A stretch of DNA of 64,000 nucleotides from Ktedonobacter racemifer DSM 44963 (GCF_000178855.1 NZ_ADVG01000005.1:1238519-1302518), one strand, 5' to 3'. Positions 1 through 8,560 are shown, counted from the stretch's first letter. Notes: a model not told the origin generated them from the sequence alone. Program-made: numbers and translations.

Positions 1-2
1 CC

Positions 3-149
3 GACGAGCCCGGCGGCGCCGTGCTGGCGTATGAGGCCAACGCGGAACTCGAAGGCGCGGTCGCGATGGCGAACAATCCCATCGGCAAGGGCGTAGTCAA
101 CAGCACCCTGAACACCATCTTCAAGAACCTGGATAACAATATCGCGTAA
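3..149 (+). CDS. C-terminal 48 residues of an unidentified protein
   Basis: The reading frame is open from the window edge and stops with TAA at 147-149, so only the tail of the protein is present. The tail has the pattern GGAVLAYEANAELEG followed by an amphipathic helix ending KNLDNNIA. A beta strand followed by a long C-terminal helix with a KNL motif resembles the end of SRPBCC/CoxG-type proteins, and such a gene lies nearby at 1112-1597, but this is only a suggestion. A GC-rich hairpin follows the stop codon. Confidence 0.6.
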   Translation, partial: DEPGGAVLAYEANAELEGAVAMANNPIGKGVVNSTLNTIFKNLDNNIA

Positions 150-166
150 TTTCGCAAACTCAACAA

Positions 167-204
167 GCGGGCGCCCCTTCTTCGTTTGAAGACGAGGCGC
201 CCGC
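167..204. terminator. Bidirectional hairpin terminator
   Basis: Arms GCGGGCGCC (167-175) and GGCGCCCGC (196-204) pair perfectly, and an inner CTTC/GAAG pairing extends the stem. TTTGCGTTTTC follows on the plus strand. It sits between the plus-strand stop at 149 and the minus-strand stop at 220, where convergent genes would both need termination. Confidence 0.7.
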
Positions 205-219
205 TTTGCGTTTTCTCGC

Positions 220-1053
220 TTAGTTATCAATGCGCCAGGAAATAATGGCATTGGGCATCTGGGGTAGCGGGAAGATCAGCATACCTTCCTGCGCCACCAG
301 CCAGGACGCCAGTAAGCCCCGAAGTTCTTTCTCGACCTGGGGATTCTCAGGCAGAATCAACTGCTCGCGCATCTCTGCAACAGCCTCCTCAAGCGAGGAG
401 AAACGCATACTTTGCGTGGTGGACACAATCTCTACATTGGCATAGATGCCCATCTCATAGAGGACATCCAGCGCGTGGATATAGCCAGGGGGTAGGCAAC
501 GCGCCTCGCCATGAAAATGGCGCCACAGGGGATCGCTAATCTCATCAAAGGAGGTGGCACGCATGAAGAGGAAGCAGGTGTGCCGCGTCGCTGCATGCAG
601 CTTGGTGAGGAAGCGGCCCAGGTCGAGAATAGGGTAGAGCACATGGCTGCACAGCGAAACATCCGCGCGCAGAGTGGGATCAGCCTCCTGCCATATGCTG
701 GCTATCGACGAGATATTCGTGATCCCCCTGGCCCGCGCATCCGCCTGTAAATAGCTCAACATACTTGCGTTTGGCTCGACCGCGTAGACATGCTTCACCA
801 GCGGAGCCAGGGCCAGCACATAACGCCCGGTACCCGCGCCTACATCCAGCACCTCGCTCTCAGGCGTAAGCACCTCGCTCATTCGCAGCAGCAACGGGTT
901 ATCGGATTGAACTCGTTGGCTTGAGCGATGGTAGTTGCATGCACGCCGATCCCAGAAGTCGGCGCTGGAACGCCCCAGACGAGCATATGCCTCATCCATC
1001 TGACGTGCTCTCGCTGTCAGGATCTCTTGCCAGCGCGCAAGCGCCGTTTGCAT
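220..1053 (-). CDS. Class I SAM-dependent methyltransferase
   Basis: A 277-residue protein with a Rossmann-type methyltransferase core. The SAM-binding motif I is EVLDVGAGTGRYVLALAP at about residues 66-83, followed by an acidic residue after the second strand (YAVEPNAS). The N-terminal 60 residues are helical, with an ARARQMDEAYARLGRSSADFWDRRA segment typical of small-molecule methyltransferases of this type. The substrate cannot be read from the sequence. It is transcribed away from the CoxG-like gene, 58 bp downstream of that gene's stop, so the two may be cotranscribed. Confidence 0.85.
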   Translation of the reverse strand: MQTALARWQEILTARARQMDEAYARLGRSSADFWDRRACNYHRSSQRVQSDNPLLLRMSEVLTPESEVLDVGAGTGRYVLALAPLVKHVYAVEPNASMLSYLQADARARGITNISSIASIWQEADPTLRADVSLCSHVLYPILDLGRFLTKLHAATRHTCFLFMRATSFDEISDPLWRHFHGEARCLPPGYIHALDVLYEMGIYANVEIVSTTQSMRFSSLEEAVAEMREQLILPENPQVEKELRGLLASWLVAQEGMLIFPLPQMPNAIISWRIDN

Positions 1054-1111
1054 TGTTTCTTCCTCCCCTGAGAGGCTCGCCAGTCAGGCTATGGATCTTA
1101 CGTTACCGGGC

Positions 1112-1597
1112 TTACTCGCCAGCCGAGGCGGCCTGTGGCTCCTGGAGCTTGGATTGGAGACAGCTAAAGAACTGGTTGGTCATCTTCTCGGCGGTGCCAT
1201 TGATCAGGCGCGCGCCGACGCTGGCAATAGAGCCACTGATCGTCACCTGAGCATTCCAGTCCATCTTCGTCTGATTGGCATCGATGGCGCTTAACTGCAT
1301 ATCGCCCGCGAGGTCGACTGCGCTGCCAGGTGCTTTGCCACGTGCCTTGACGGCCATAAATTCGGGTTCGCGCTTCTCCGGGCGCGTGACATCCAGGTTA
1401 AACTTGGCTTTGACGGGTCCCACACCGACCGAAATCAGGGCCTTCCAATGCTCTTCGCCCAGTTGCTCCAGGCTCTGAAAGCCCGGCGCACAGCTCGCCA
1501 CATTATTCACATCTAAGAGAAACGCCCACACCTTTTCAATCGGGGCAGCAATCGTTTGTGATCCAGTAAACTGCATAGCACACCATCCTTTCCGCAA
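1112..1597 (-). CDS. CoxG-like SRPBCC domain protein
   Basis: A 161-residue single-domain START/SRPBCC protein. The opening FTGSQTIAAPIEKVWAFLLDVNNVASCAPGFQSLE and the closing SIASVGARLINGTAEKMTNQFFSCLQ match the carbon monoxide dehydrogenase subunit G (CoxG) family. In CO-oxidising bacteria CoxG helps to target or mature the CODH complex at the membrane. No coxMSL genes are in view, so only the fold and hydrophobic-ligand pocket are supported. The true start may be the second ATG (MQFTGSQTI, eight codons in), which lies closer to where family members begin. Confidence 0.85.
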   Translation of the reverse strand: MRKGWCAMQFTGSQTIAAPIEKVWAFLLDVNNVASCAPGFQSLEQLGEEHWKALISVGVGPVKAKFNLDVTRPEKREPEFMAVKARGKAPGSAVDLAGDMQLSAIDANQTKMDWNAQVTISGSIASVGARLINGTAEKMTNQFFSCLQSKLQEPQAASAGE

Positions 1598-1658
1598 TTC
1601 CTACTTGCCACGCAAGCGGAGCATCATTATCATGATATCACATCTCCTTGATACCAGA

Positions 1659-2030
1659 GTTTCAATCCTCAGCGACCCCTGCGGGCCGCTGCAACGTTTT
1701 CTGGATCGCAAACAATTGCGGCCCCTCTTGTTTCAATCCACAACGACCCCTGCGGGCCGCTGCAACGACGGTTCCCGATCTGGCAGAGGACCGCGTAGAC
1801 GTTTCAATCCTCAGCGACCCCTGCGGGCCGCTGCAACGCGCACAACGTAAAGGTAGATGCAGTCGGGGTTCGCGCACCTATTTGCGCGAACCCCATCTTG
1901 GAACAGCCTGACCTGACGTAGTTTCAATCCTCAGCAGCCCCGAAGGACTGCTGCAACTTCAACCTGATCTGCATATTCGCTCAGCTTTTCGAGGTTTCAA
2001 TCCTCAGCAGCCCCGAAGGACTGCTGCAAC
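1659..2030 (-). CRISPR. Short CRISPR array, five 37-nt repeats, two repeat types, no cas genes in view
   Basis: Repeats lie at 1659-1695, 1730-1766, 1801-1837, 1921-1957 and 1994-2030. All share the first 15 nt GTTTCAATCCTCAGC (except two changes in the second copy) and the last 7 nt CTGCAAC. The middle 15 nt is GACCCCTGCGGGCCG in copies 1-3 and AGCCCCGAAGGACTG in copies 4-5. Spacers are 34, 34, 83 and 36 nt. Read on the minus strand the repeat ends GGATTGAAAC, the usual 3' end of type I/III repeats. That places transcription right to left, with any leader in 2031-2437. No cas gene is in the window. Confidence 0.9.
1865..1894. repeat. Perfect 11-bp hairpin inside the long CRISPR spacer
   Basis: GGGGTTCGCGC (1865-1875) and GCGCGAACCCC (1884-1894) pair perfectly around an 8-nt loop. 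It lies in the 83-nt interval between repeats 3 and 4, which is about 48 nt longer than the other spacers. Confidence 0.85.
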
Positions 2031-2437
2031 AGCCACGCTCTCACTTAGCCAGAAGCGTCTTACCATGTGCCAAACTGTGCGGACCTCCTCTAGCATACCT
2101 TATTTTCCGCTCTGACGCGACTCTTTCCTCTTGCTACACACCAAGCAACTATGCTCTAGCATCTCTACATAAGCCAGAACAGAGCAAGACTACTTCTGTG
2201 CGCGAACCTCACGAAGCCAACGGGCAAGCCTTGCCTCGTGACAACAAGTGGCCAGTAAACCGCAAGAATCACTAGACAATGTTATGTCGTTGGAATTATA
2301 GTATAAAAGACATCAATTGCGCTGTCCGACCTTTTGCCTATTCGGGTGCCCACCACATGCCCGTGCGGGACTCGGCGCTGAGACCCTTCTATAAGAAGGT
2401 ACCTGAAAACTACCCCCTTACAATATATTAGGAGATT
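2031..2437. other. Intergenic region: possible CRISPR leader and promoter of the phosphatase gene
   Basis: About 400 bp without a convincing gene. The part next to the last repeat would be the leader if the array is transcribed on the minus strand. AT-rich text around 2295-2310 (TATAGTATAAAAG) is a plausible promoter for the plus-strand phosphatase gene, but no clear -35 was assigned. A small CCTTC/GAAGG hairpin lies at about 2385-2399, about 40 nt before the phosphatase start codon. Confidence 0.4.
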
Positions 2438-3160
2438 ATGAGTACGCAATATACGAATACCATCTACCTTATTCGCCATGGAGAGAATCTCGCAAACGTG
2501 ACTGGAGAGTTTTCATATAAACGCGTTGACTACTCGCTGACGGCCAAGGGCGTGCTCCAGGCACAACAAACCGCCGCCCATCTGCACGAATGGCATATCG
2601 ATGAATTCTTCTCTTCGCCACTCAAACGCGCCCGTGAAACCGCCGAAATTATCGCTGAACCGCATCATCTACCAGTCACACTCTTTGAAGAGTTCCGCGA
2701 ACTAAATGTGGGCGATCTCGAAGATGCCGCGCCCACCGCTGAGAACTGGGACTATCATAACAATATCCTGGCGCAGTGGTATCATGGTCACCTCGACGTC
2801 AGCTTCCCCAATGGAGAGAGCTTTCTGACCCTGACCGAGCGCGGCAAACAGGGCTTGCATAAAGTGACCTGGGGCAAACAGGGGCGCGTGATCGCCATCG
2901 CCGGACACGCGGCCATTTTTACCGCCCTCGTCTCGGCGATCTGCGGTCCCGAGAGCCTGGAAACCATTCGCAGAGGCAAGAAGCACAACTGCTCAATTAG
3001 CGAGATCGAACTCACCACCAGTGAGCACAATGTCGTGGGCAGGCTGGTACAGTGGGCGGCCTGTGCTCATCTCTCAGGCGAGGCCGCGAACTTCGTGCCT
3101 GCCGTTCCCGAGTTCAAGAAGCAGTCAGCAGAGACAGAAGAGGTGACGCAGGTTCGTTAG
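2438..3160 (+). CDS. Histidine phosphatase family protein (phosphoglycerate mutase-like)
   Basis: A 240-residue protein. The catalytic RHG motif is in IYLIRHGENLANVTG at residues 8-22, the second signature FFSSPLKRARETAEII follows near residue 53, and the second catalytic histidine is in IAIAGHAAIF near residue 155. This is the two-histidine (branch 1) phosphatase fold that works through a phosphohistidine intermediate. Members range from cofactor-dependent mutases to alpha-ribazole phosphatase and broad sugar-phosphate phosphatases, and this one cannot be placed further. The start is supported by AGGAGA just upstream of the ATG. It converges on the rRNA methyltransferase gene with a 21-bp gap. 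Confidence 0.88.
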   Translation: MSTQYTNTIYLIRHGENLANVTGEFSYKRVDYSLTAKGVLQAQQTAAHLHEWHIDEFFSSPLKRARETAEIIAEPHHLPVTLFEEFRELNVGDLEDAAPTAENWDYHNNILAQWYHGHLDVSFPNGESFLTLTERGKQGLHKVTWGKQGRVIAIAGHAAIFTALVSAICGPESLETIRRGKKHNCSISEIELTTSEHNVVGRLVQWAACAHLSGEAANFVPAVPEFKKQSAETEEVTQVR

Positions 3161-3181
3161 GACCCGCATCACCTCCCTTTC

Positions 3182-4384
3182 TTAAAGGACCCGGCAAAAG
3201 ACGGACTTGAGATAATTGGTTTCTGGCATCGCCAGGTTGGTAGGATGATCCACACCGTGGGTATAGGACTCCAGCAGTTGCACCGTGCGCTTCTGCCGCT
3301 GGGCGCAATTGGAGACGACCCCCAGCAGATCATCCATACCAACCACGCCAGAGCATGAACAGGTCAATAGAATCCCGCCTGGACGCAAGACCTGCATGCC
3401 CAGGATATTGAGACGCCGGTAGGCTTTAAGCGCCTGCGTACGCGCGCCCTGGTTCTTGGCAAAGGCTGGTGGGTCCAGCACGACCACGTCAAAGCGCACC
3501 CCACGCTCTGCGGCCTGCTCCAGGTACTCAAACACATCCTCGGTATGAAACTCGTGCTTGCTGGCATCCAGGCCATTCAGGGCAAAATGCTGGCGTGCCG
3601 CCTCAATGGCGGGCGCTGAGACATCCACACTCACTGTCTGCGTCTCTTCTGAACTCAGGGCCGCGTAGACCGAGAAGCCCCCGCTATAGCTGAAGCCATT
3701 GAGGACGCGCCCACCTCGCGCATATTTGCGCAAGGCCTCGCGCTTATCGCGTTGGTCCAGGAAAAAGCCCGTCTTCTGCCCCCGCCAGAGATCAACAATG
3801 AAGCGCACGCCGTTCTCAACGACCTCAATCTGCTGAGGCACTTCCCCTGCTGCCACGCGTGGCTCCTCTACCTCCAGACCCTCGCGGCGACGTGCCTGAC
3901 TCTCGTTGCGCAAGAGAATGCCGCGCGCGCCCGTCTCCGCGAGCAAGGCTTCAAGCACCTGGGGCAGCAGGCGATCCATCCCCAGGGTATGCACCTGGGC
4001 AACCAGGATGTCGGCGTAGCGATCCACCACCAGGCCCGGCAGGCCATCTCCCTCCGAGTGAATCAGGCGATAGGCATTGGTCACCCCCGGCACAAAGACC
4101 TTGCGTAGTTCCTGTGCCTCGCGCACACGCTTACGCAAAAAGTCACCATCGATAGACTCTGTATTGTCGCGTGTCAGGATACGGATCGCGATATCCGTCT
4201 GGGGATTATAGTAGCCGCGCGCCACAAACTGGCCTGTCGAGGACTTCACGTCCAGCAGGGCGCCTGGCTCGACCCAGCGTGGCGGCTGCTGTAAGGCGCC
4301 AGAGAAGATCCAGAGGTGACCACCAAGCAGGCTCTCGTCACGATGGGGCTTTAAACTCGCTGTAGGGTATTGAACAGATGACAC
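3182..4384 (-). CDS. RlmI-like class I rRNA methyltransferase
   Basis: A 400-residue protein with the layout of RlmI, the 23S rRNA m5C methyltransferase. It has an N-terminal PUA-type RNA-binding segment (KPHRDESLLGGHLWIFSGAL, residues 12-31), a middle EEHEA-like domain, and a C-terminal SAM domain with GGRVLNGFSYSGGFSVYAAL near residue 225. The motif IV VVLDPPAFAKNQ and the cysteine motif ILLTCSCSG (near residue 350) are both present, as expected for the family. Exact target position is inferred from the family. It has its own upstream region containing a 19-bp hairpin at 4482-4529. Confidence 0.88.
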   Translation of the reverse strand: MSSVQYPTASLKPHRDESLLGGHLWIFSGALQQPPRWVEPGALLDVKSSTGQFVARGYYNPQTDIAIRILTRDNTESIDGDFLRKRVREAQELRKVFVPGVTNAYRLIHSEGDGLPGLVVDRYADILVAQVHTLGMDRLLPQVLEALLAETGARGILLRNESQARRREGLEVEEPRVAAGEVPQQIEVVENGVRFIVDLWRGQKTGFFLDQRDKREALRKYARGGRVLNGFSYSGGFSVYAALSSEETQTVSVDVSAPAIEAARQHFALNGLDASKHEFHTEDVFEYLEQAAERGVRFDVVVLDPPAFAKNQGARTQALKAYRRLNILGMQVLRPGGILLTCSCSGVVGMDDLLGVVSNCAQRQKRTVQLLESYTHGVDHPTNLAMPETNYLKSVFCRVL

Positions 4385-4481
4385 TGATATAACTCGCTCT
4401 CTTATTTTATGTGCATATTGTTCTTGCCATTATCGCATACATAGTGAAGTCGTTAAATTGGAACAAAGCATTCATGTAAAA

Positions 4482-4529
4482 AGGCATGAATGTGAAGGAG
4501 ATTAATACTGCTCCCTCACATTCATGCCT
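4482..4529. repeat. 19-bp inverted repeat between the GH15 and RlmI-like genes
   Basis: Arms 4482-4500 (starts AGGCATGAATGTGA) and 4511-4529 pair with a single A-C mismatch around a 10-nt loop. It lies downstream of the GH15 stop and upstream of the RlmI-like start, both genes being on the minus strand. There is no T-tract on the minus-strand exit side. Confidence 0.8.
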
Positions 4530-4594
4530 ATGGTAAGTTACGCATACCAGCCGTCTTACACTTGCTTCCAGAATACCAATGAGAAAGACCAGGG

Positions 4595-6577
4595 TTACTG
4601 TTTGTTCAAGCGAATGGCTGCAATCAAAGGATCTGTATGATGCTCGGATTGACGAATCTCAGCCTTACGCAGGTTAAAGGCGCTGTTGATAAGCGCGATA
4701 TGCGTAAAGGCCTGGGGATAGTTCCCCAGCGCGCTGCTGGTATTGGCATCCACCTCTTCCGAGAAGAGTCCCAGGCGGCCAGCATATTTAAGCAAGCGCT
4801 CAAAGAGCGAGCGTGCCTCGTCGACCCGGCCCTGTATGGCGAGATTATCCACCAGCCAGAAGGTACAAATGGTAAATGTCCCTTCGTGACCAGCGAGACC
4901 ATCATGGGAGGTATAGCGGAAAACAAAGCCATTCTCGTCCGTCAGGCCTTCAATGATACGGTCCACGGTTGAACGCATTCTCGGATCATCGGGCGGGATA
5001 AAGCCGATCAAGGGCAGCAAGAGATTGGAGGCATCCAGGGCAGTATCCCCATAAGATTGGGTGAACGCGCCGACGCTCGTGTTATAACCGTTCGCCAGGA
5101 TGTCGGCACGAATCTGGTCTCGCACCATCAGCCAGCGCGGCAGGTCCGCTTCAAGGTTGAGTTGCTGCGCGGCACGAATGCCCCGGTCTAAAGCCACCCA
5201 GCACATCGCCTTGGAATAGACATAGTGCCGGTCATCGCCACGGATCTCCCAGATGCCGCTATCGGGGTCCTGCCAGTGCGCACAGACATGCTCCACCAGG
5301 TCGCGCATTAGCTTCCATAGCGGACCATCCAGTGTCTCGCCATAGCGCTCAAAGCTGCCCTGGCGCCGGTAGAGGTGGATACAGTCCAGCACCTCACCGA
5401 AGACATCCATCTGTCTCTGCCTGACGGCCCCATTGCCAACGCGTACGGGGCTTGAACCGGCATAGCCCTCCAGGTGAGTCAGTTCTTGCTCGGCCAGGTC
5501 ACGCTCGCCACGGATACCATACATGATTTGCAGCGACTCGCCATCCGCGTATGTGAGGCGCCTGAGCCAGTGCGTAAAGGCGCGTGCCTCGTCGGTAAAG
5601 CCAAGGACGTTCAGGGCATAGAGCGTAAAGGTCGCGTCCCGCAGCCAGGTATAGCGGTAATCCCAGTTGCGTACCCCACCCATATGCTCGGGCAGCGAGG
5701 TCGTGGGGGCCGCGACAATGGCTCCTGTGGGGGCATAGGTCATCATCTTTAAGGCCAGCGCGCTCCGCTCCACCGCCTCGCGGTACGGGCCACGATAGTT
5801 GCAGGTCGAGAGCCACTCACGCCAGCAATGCAGGGTATGTGCCAGTTCAGAATCAAAATTGCGTTGGTGCAGCTCGCCCTCGACCAGTCTTCGCGTCGCC
5901 TGCATGTTGCGGCCCATACCCACCGCGAATAGCAAGCGCTCGCCCTCTGAGAGCGTCACGTTCAATACGACTGAGGGATGCCTGTCTTCTGCGTCCTGTA
6001 CGACATTCAGCGTTAAGGATGGATGCAGGTGCGCGCCAATAATCGCCAGGCCAACGTACTGGTTCCCACCTGAAACGAGAACGCCTTTGTTCCCGGGGAC
6101 CAGGCTGATCTCGCTGGGCGAGGCAGCATAATTTGGACTAACCTTGAGTGTCATGGTCACAGACATCTCGCCATGTGTGCATTCGGCAATACGCACCATG
6201 CAGTGGCATGAGCCATCTTCACGCGTCCAGGTATTATTATTCATCCCCTGGTACGGCCAGGCGCGCAAGGTTTCTACCGGCATAAAGTCGGTCAGGAGCA
6301 GTTCGCCAATGGTACTGGTAAAACGGGTTTGCAAGACATTGCTACCTCTGAGGTAGCGCTGGGCCCCCGGCATAGGCTCGGAGGGGGCGATTTGAAAGTA
6401 GCCACCATGCTCATGGTCGAGCAAACGACAGAAGATGGCTGGACTATCGAAGTCTGGCAGGCATCCCCAGTCAACTGACCCGTCGGGCGCGACCAACAAG
6501 GCTGAGTGACAATCGCCAATGACTCCGTATGAATTAATTGGTAGATAAGTGCGATTGAATTCGGTCATCCCAACCAT
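4595..6577 (-). CDS. Glycoside hydrolase family 15 protein (glucoamylase/trehalase-like)
   Basis: A 660-residue protein. The N-terminal beta-sandwich domain begins YLPINSYGVIGDCHSALLVAPDGSVDW and the catalytic (alpha/alpha)6 barrel starts near residue 270. Family marks are GGVRNWDYRYTWLRDATF, the general-acid region SGIWEIRGDDRHYVYSKAMCW near residue 435, and the general-base region HEGTFTICTFWLVDNLA near residue 590. GH15 enzymes remove glucose from alpha-glucans or split trehalose with inversion, and actinobacterial and archaeal relatives of this length are often trehalases. No signal peptide is seen, so it is probably cytoplasmic. The first of two nearby methionines is taken as start. Confidence 0.9.
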   Translation of the reverse strand: MVGMTEFNRTYLPINSYGVIGDCHSALLVAPDGSVDWGCLPDFDSPAIFCRLLDHEHGGYFQIAPSEPMPGAQRYLRGSNVLQTRFTSTIGELLLTDFMPVETLRAWPYQGMNNNTWTREDGSCHCMVRIAECTHGEMSVTMTLKVSPNYAASPSEISLVPGNKGVLVSGGNQYVGLAIIGAHLHPSLTLNVVQDAEDRHPSVVLNVTLSEGERLLFAVGMGRNMQATRRLVEGELHQRNFDSELAHTLHCWREWLSTCNYRGPYREAVERSALALKMMTYAPTGAIVAAPTTSLPEHMGGVRNWDYRYTWLRDATFTLYALNVLGFTDEARAFTHWLRRLTYADGESLQIMYGIRGERDLAEQELTHLEGYAGSSPVRVGNGAVRQRQMDVFGEVLDCIHLYRRQGSFERYGETLDGPLWKLMRDLVEHVCAHWQDPDSGIWEIRGDDRHYVYSKAMCWVALDRGIRAAQQLNLEADLPRWLMVRDQIRADILANGYNTSVGAFTQSYGDTALDASNLLLPLIGFIPPDDPRMRSTVDRIIEGLTDENGFVFRYTSHDGLAGHEGTFTICTFWLVDNLAIQGRVDEARSLFERLLKYAGRLGLFSEEVDANTSSALGNYPQAFTHIALINSAFNLRKAEIRQSEHHTDPLIAAIRLNKQ

Positions 6578-7050
6578 TTAGACTATACTTCCTAGAACTG
6601 TTCGGCGTTGAACTGTTCGCCAACATCCTTAAAATTCACTAAGTTTATTATTAGAAAGCCCTTAGAACTCCTGATTGGAGCCTTATATCAGGGTTAGACG
6701 CAGGACCCCGAAGAATAGTAACAGATTTTCCCATAAGTTTTTTTTATGGCTCATCATCCCCCCCGGCAAGTTGCTAAGGTCCGTCGCCATGCCCTCTCAA
6801 AACCAATGACACATATATAAAAATGACAAAAAAAAGATTATATATATGTCACCATATTTCACCCCCTTTTTAGAGCCAGGCATGTATACTACTCGTATCA
6901 GTAATAACACCCGAGCACTCTAATTTCTTCTCCAATAGAGCATATAGGAGGCCACATTTAGGTACCAGGGCATCTCCACGTTTTAATAGTCTTCCACGTA
7001 TCACTCAAGGAAGAAGTTACGCCAAAGATACCATAATTTGAGGAGTTTGT
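6578..7050. other. Divergent intergenic region with an AT-rich inverted repeat
   Basis: About 470 bp between the minus-strand GH15 gene and the plus-strand 55-aa ORF. It contains a 13-bp inverted repeat with one mismatch, arms 6807-6819 and 6839-6851 (TGACAcATATATA and its complement), in otherwise A-rich sequence. TATACT at 6885-6890 is a possible -10 for the plus-strand ORF, without a good -35. No other gene was found. Confidence 0.4.
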
Positions 7051-7218
7051 ATGCAGATATTAGCACAAATGGTTCGCCATCCCGCGGGACGCATCGGCCT
7101 GACACTGGGTCTCACACTCGGCTTTCTGGCAAGTTTGCGGGGCAATGCCAGTAAAATTCTGCTTTTCGCTGGCCTCTGCCATTTTCTCGCCGGTCGTACG
7201 GCGCGTACTTTAAGATAG
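7051..7218 (+). CDS. Small hydrophobic protein, 55 aa
   Basis: ATG at 7051 is preceded by AGGAG at 7041-7045 with good spacing, and the frame runs 55 codons to TAG at 7216-7218. The product begins MQILAQMVRHPAGRIG and has two hydrophobic stretches (LTLGLTLGFLASL and KILLFAGLCHFLAG) separated by a short basic turn. It is therefore probably a small integral membrane hairpin. It is followed directly by a 20-bp hairpin overlapping the stop. No family is recognised. Ribosome-binding site, stop and terminator together support it as real. Confidence 0.6.
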   Translation: MQILAQMVRHPAGRIGLTLGLTLGFLASLRGNASKILLFAGLCHFLAGRTARTLR

Positions 7219-7266
7219 CAAGGAGTGATGTTTTTGGCAGAGCCGCAAACATCGCTCCTTGCTATC
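7214..7266. terminator. 20-bp hairpin overlapping the stop codon of the 55-aa ORF
   Basis: Arms 7214-7233 (starts GATAGCAAGGAG) and 7247-7266 pair with one wobble. The left arm contains the TAG stop codon at 7216-7218. A TTTTT run lies at the top of the left arm rather than after the stem. Confidence 0.7.
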
Positions 7267-7306
7267 ATCCCCCATCTTTCCTAGTTCTCGCGCCTGCGCG
7301 CTCGCT

Positions 7307-7375
7307 TAGTAAGTAATGTAGGAATGAGCCCCGATAGCCGAAGGCTATCGGGGCTCATTCCTACATTACTTACTA
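7307..7375. repeat. 33-bp perfect palindrome, loop GAA
   Basis: Arms 7307-7339 (starts TAGTAAGTAATG, ends CCGATAGCC) and 7343-7375 are exact reverse complements around GAA. A small GC-rich hairpin sequence TTCTCGCGCCTGCGCGCTCGC precedes it at 7285-7305. It sits between convergent genes (the 55-aa ORF and the M20 peptidase) and has no T-tract. It belongs to the palindrome class described in the findings. Confidence 0.9.
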
Positions 7376-7413
7376 GAAATACTGCGAATCCAGGGTGTTC
7401 TCTTGTGTTAGCT

Positions 7414-8553
7414 TTAGCGTGCGAGTTGTTCACAGGCGTGGGTGATCAGGTAGAGGAGCTGGGCCAGGCCATCTGCAATCGGGGCCACGGGGACCCACTC
7501 CTCAAGCGTGTGGGCCTGCCTGCCCTGTGAGACGCCTACACATACGGCGGGTATCCCCTGGCTCAAGGGTATATTGACGTCTGTACTGGAGGCCACGAGG
7601 CGCGGCTCGATCTCAATCCAACGCAGAGCCTCTTGCGCCAGGTGCACAAGCGGAGCGTCAGACGCGATCTTTCCCGCTGGCCGCTCACCAATGATGGTAA
7701 TCACGCCCTGGAGTCCTTCGCCAGGCGCGGTCTTGACGATAGCTCGCACCTCGTTGGCAAGCCGGTCTAGCGCCTGCACATCTGTGGAGCGCATATCTAG
7801 CAGAGCCGAGGCACTGGCGGCAATCGTATTGACTGATGTACCTCCATCGATAACCCCCACGTTATAGGTGGTCTTGGGATCTTTTGGCACCTGGATCTCG
7901 GAGATCCGCGCGATAATACGCGCCAGGCCATGAATGGCGCTGGGACGCCCAAAGGCACCATAGGAATGGCCGCCAGGACCATTGACAGTAATGCGCCAGC
8001 GCAGCGAACCCACGGCTTCATTCACGATATAACCCAGGTTACCATCGATGGCGATCACAGCTCCCAGTTGCTGTTTATAACGCTCGACGGCCGCCCTGGC
8101 TCCACGCAAGTTGCCCAGGCCCTCCTCACCCACATTCGCGACTGCCACGATATCGATGGGTGTCTCCTGCTTGAGCAGATCAAGCATCTTGAGCAGCGTA
8201 AGCATAGAGGCCACGCTCAGGCTATTATCGCCAATACCAGGCCCATAGAGTACGTCACCCTCGCGACGAACGTTGAGCGGCGTGTCCTGGGGGAAGACCG
8301 TGTCCAGGTGCGCCAGCAGCAGCAAGACGGGGCCAGTCCCTCGCCCGCGTCGCACGTACACATTGCCGACTTCGTCGTGCTCGCATTGATAGCTACGCTC
8401 CTCAAACAGCCCGGTTACAAATGCGGCCCGTTGCTGCTCGCTGCCGGTGGGGGCAGGCACTCTACAGATGCGCTGCGTGAGCGTGGCGACCTCTTCGACA
8501 TGTTCGCGCGCCAGGTTTCGCATACGCTCCAGTTCGTCTTTTGAGAGTGTCAT
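7414..8553 (-). CDS. M20 family metallopeptidase (ArgE/DapE/CPG2 type)
   Basis: A 379-residue zinc-dependent amidohydrolase or dipeptidase. The first metal region is LLLLAHLDTVFP near residue 78, the bridging aspartate is in YGPGIGDNSLSVASML near residue 108, and the catalytic glutamate pair is in VANVGEEGLGNLRGA near residue 138. A dimerisation domain (VNGPGGHSYGAFGRPSAIHGLARII) and the late metal region VASSTDVNIPL complete the fold. Substrate is not readable. The gene starts 7 bp after the hemB stop, so it is probably the last gene of the heme operon. No heme-related role is known for it. Confidence 0.9.
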   Translation of the reverse strand: MTLSKDELERMRNLAREHVEEVATLTQRICRVPAPTGSEQQRAAFVTGLFEERSYQCEHDEVGNVYVRRGRGTGPVLLLLAHLDTVFPQDTPLNVRREGDVLYGPGIGDNSLSVASMLTLLKMLDLLKQETPIDIVAVANVGEEGLGNLRGARAAVERYKQQLGAVIAIDGNLGYIVNEAVGSLRWRITVNGPGGHSYGAFGRPSAIHGLARIIARISEIQVPKDPKTTYNVGVIDGGTSVNTIAASASALLDMRSTDVQALDRLANEVRAIVKTAPGEGLQGVITIIGERPAGKIASDAPLVHLAQEALRWIEIEPRLVASSTDVNIPLSQGIPAVCVGVSQGRQAHTLEEWVPVAPIADGLAQLLYLITHACEQLAR

Positions 8554-8560
8554 GAGTCCT

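Noticed and set aside
1605..1911. Open frames across the CRISPR repeats
   Set aside because: Their repeated peptide segments are translations of the CRISPR repeats themselves.
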